Positions 6,251 through 7,509 of a stretch of 7,509 nucleotides of DNA are shown in pieces. Position numbers and translations under genes: made by a program. Every line of letters begins with the position of its first letter. Position 1 is the stretch's first letter. Source of the stretch: Fen731 sp964354265. GTDB taxonomy: Bacteria > Actinomycetota > Humimicrobiia > Humimicrobiales > Humimicrobiaceae. Below the pieces are notes generated by a model. The model was not told the DNA's origin and ran no database searches. It saw only the letters and a program-made list of their open reading frames with translations. The DNA lies in NCBI GenBank assembly GCA_964354265.1, contig CAYGYY010000089.1, positions 1-7,509 of the forward strand, written 5' to 3'.

Positions 6251-7509
6251 CTATTTGTTCCTCCTGTACAAGCTCGGATTCAACACCCCTGTTTTTTAAT
6301 CTTTCTATAACAAGACCTGCATAATTGTTCCTGGTGTTTGAAAGAAGCACGTACATATTCTCATCATGGCTTAAGCCTATATAGTCGTTATCCCTTATAC
6401 CGCCTGAAACAATGCCTGATAACTGAGAGTAAGGCTTATTGCCTGTTAAAATCCTTAGCAGGGAATAGCTCATTCCAAGCTCCATCTTATTGTTTTTGAC
6501 TTCTGATAAAACCTTCTCAAAGATATCGGGGACCAGTATCCTTGTATCCGGGATGTATCTTTTATCTTTAAGGCTTTTCTCGAAAAAATAAGCTCTCTTT
6601 ATGGCACTTGCAATGAGGCCCACTACTGTCGTAAAAAGATTCTCGTAATGGATTGTAAGGTTCTCAAATTCAACTTTATGGATTGAGATTATTGCCACTA
6701 CCTTTTTTTCTTCAAGTACGGGAGCTATCATCACCGGTATCCCCGCCTCAAATTTTTTATTGGCATATACACACCCTGTGGCAATCACCTCTTCTATTTG
6801 AGGAAAATCTGAGACTTTTATGGAATTAGGGACCTTATCTTCAAGGGCGAGCGATCTTGCTTTTAATCTCAGGAAATTGCTGTAAGTCCTTGTGCTGTCA
6901 CCGGCGCCATAAGTTATGCCATCAAAATATTCATTATTACTATTACTTTCAGGGCTATCTATATCATTGCCGATATTTCTTTTGCTCACAGTATATATGG
7001 ATGCCTGGTCAGTTTTCATTATTCTTTCAATAGCAGTTATCGCTCCCGAGAATACTCTTTCGATTTCAAGGCTGTCAACTTCCTGTATTATCCCGTATAT
7101 GGCGCTAAAACTGTCTTCAGTGTCTATTATCTGGGCTTCAAGCTCCTTTTTAACAAGTTTTGTCTCTCTGTAAATATTTAAAAGAAAGTTATATTTGCTG
7201 CTCAAACCCTGGTAAGACAGCTCCCTGTACTCTATTTCCCTGTTTTTTCTTTCAATTGTATAACCGGTAATTATCCCGACCAGCATGTATATGGCAATCT
7301 GGACAAGATTTCCAGGTGTATATATGAAAGTAATTATATCAACACCTGTATAGATGCTAACCCCTACAAACAGCGCTGTGGAAAGAAACATTGCAATATA
7401 AGCCTGGACCTGCCCCCAGAGTATCCCGACTAAAATAATATATATAATACAATAGTCCAGGTTGATATCAGGCAGGGAAATATCAAAAAAAAGCTCTCCC
7501 CACTGAAGG
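6243..7509 (-). CDS. pelD: PelD, c-di-GMP receptor with GAF and degenerate GGDEF domains (5' truncated by window edge)
   Basis: The frame is open to the right edge. An internal ATG at 7391-7389 gives 382 residues, but 39 more in-frame codons precede it, contain no ATG, GTG or TTG, and encode membrane sequence. The true start is therefore outside the window. Numbering below is from that internal Met. Membrane helices span the stretch just before it through about residue 16, and about 27-45. A charged, probably coiled-coil segment follows (48-110). A GAF domain covers about 105-268, including APVLEEKKVVAIISIHK. A degenerate GGDEF domain covers about 280-378. There the I-site RDND (Arg333, Asp336) is intact, while the five residues in the GGDEF position read HDENM, so no diguanylate cyclase activity is expected. 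Known PelD proteins bind dimeric c-di-GMP through this site and activate Pel synthesis post-translationally. An upstream additional domain cannot be excluded. Confidence 0.92.
   Translation of the reverse strand, partial: LQWGELFFDISLPDINLDYCIIYIILVGILWGQVQAYIAMFLSTALFVGVSIYTGVDIITFIYTPGNLVQIAIYMLVGIITGYTIERKNREIEYRELSYQGLSSKYNFLLNIYRETKLVKKELEAQIIDTEDSFSAIYGIIQEVDSLEIERVFSGAITAIERIMKTDQASIYTVSKRNIGNDIDSPESNSNNEYFDGITYGAGDSTRTYSNFLRLKARSLALEDKVPNSIKVSDFPQIEEVIATGCVYANKKFEAGIPVMIAPVLEEKKVVAIISIHKVEFENLTIHYENLFTTVVGLIASAIKRAYFFEKSLKDKRYIPDTRILVPDIFEKVLSEVKNNKMELGMSYSLLRILTGNKPYSQLSGIVSGGIRDNDYIGLSHDENMYVLLSNTRNNYAGLVIERLKNRGVESELVQEEQIDE
6260..6266 (-). promoter_or_regulatory. Shine-Dalgarno site of pelE inside the pelD end
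   Basis: CAGGAGG on the minus strand lies nine bases upstream of the pelE ATG (6250-6248). It sits inside the last codons of pelD and encodes part of its QEEQ tail. The nested site and 8-base gene overlap indicate translational coupling of pelD and pelE. They fix the pelE start. Confidence 0.75.
6384..6395 (-). other. c-di-GMP I-site (RxxD) codons in PelD
   Basis: The four codons AGG GAT AAC GAC encode Arg-Asp-Asn-Asp, five residues before the degenerate GGDEF position (HDENM). This is the spacing of the inhibitory I-site in diguanylate cyclases, which PelD uses as its c-di-GMP receptor site. Arg354 and Arg364 further on are candidates for the additional arginine contact known in PelD; which one applies cannot be decided by reading alone. 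Confidence 0.75.

Noticed and set aside
7389..7391. ATG at 7391 as the true start of pelD
   Set aside because: The frame stays open for 39 more codons to the edge with membrane-helix sequence, and no Shine-Dalgarno site precedes this ATG. It would cut through the first membrane segment.
1..7509. Search for CRISPR arrays, tRNA/rRNA genes, insertion sequences and long direct repeats
   Set aside because: Nothing resembling regularly spaced repeats, tRNA cloverleaf sequence, transposase motifs or terminal inverted repeats was seen on either strand.

Overview
The window is AT-rich DNA with strong GGAGG-type ribosome binding sites and tightly overlapping genes. This, together with a Pel polysaccharide locus that lacks any outer-membrane export gene, suggests a monoderm low-GC Firmicute, most likely of the class Clostridia. 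No species can be named from the sequence alone. Every gene I can support lies on the minus strand, so the window reads biologically from right to left.

From the right edge to position 631 there is one compact five-gene operon: pelD (truncated at the right edge), pelE, a membrane-anchored DUF2194/CE4-type deacetylase corresponding to the Gram-positive pelADA, pelF and pelG. Neighbouring genes overlap by 8, 10 and 20 nt, or are separated by a single base, so the five are almost certainly co-transcribed and translationally coupled. The order D-E-A(DA)-F-G matches the Pel cluster described from Bacillus cereus. The outer-membrane components PelB and PelC are absent, and so is the glycoside hydrolase domain of Gram-negative PelA, as expected for a monoderm cell.

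The proposed scheme is as follows. PelD is a membrane GAF plus degenerate-GGDEF protein that keeps an RxxD c-di-GMP I-site and should sense c-di-GMP. PelE (two membrane helices plus a helical-repeat domain) links PelD to the cytosolic GT4 glycosyltransferase PelF. PelG, a 12-helix MOP-superfamily protein, exports the GalNAc-type polymer. The anchored extracytoplasmic deacetylase trims acetyl groups to make the polymer cationic.

Below position 631 the content changes. Positions 261-630 hold no intact gene, but do hold a frameshifted remnant of an unrecognised coding sequence ending at 284. At the left edge the first 86 codons of a lipoyl-domain protein run out of the window. This is probably the E2 component of a 2-oxoacid or acetoin dehydrogenase, preceded by a strong ribosome binding site. 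No RNA genes, mobile elements, CRISPR arrays or convincing terminators were seen.
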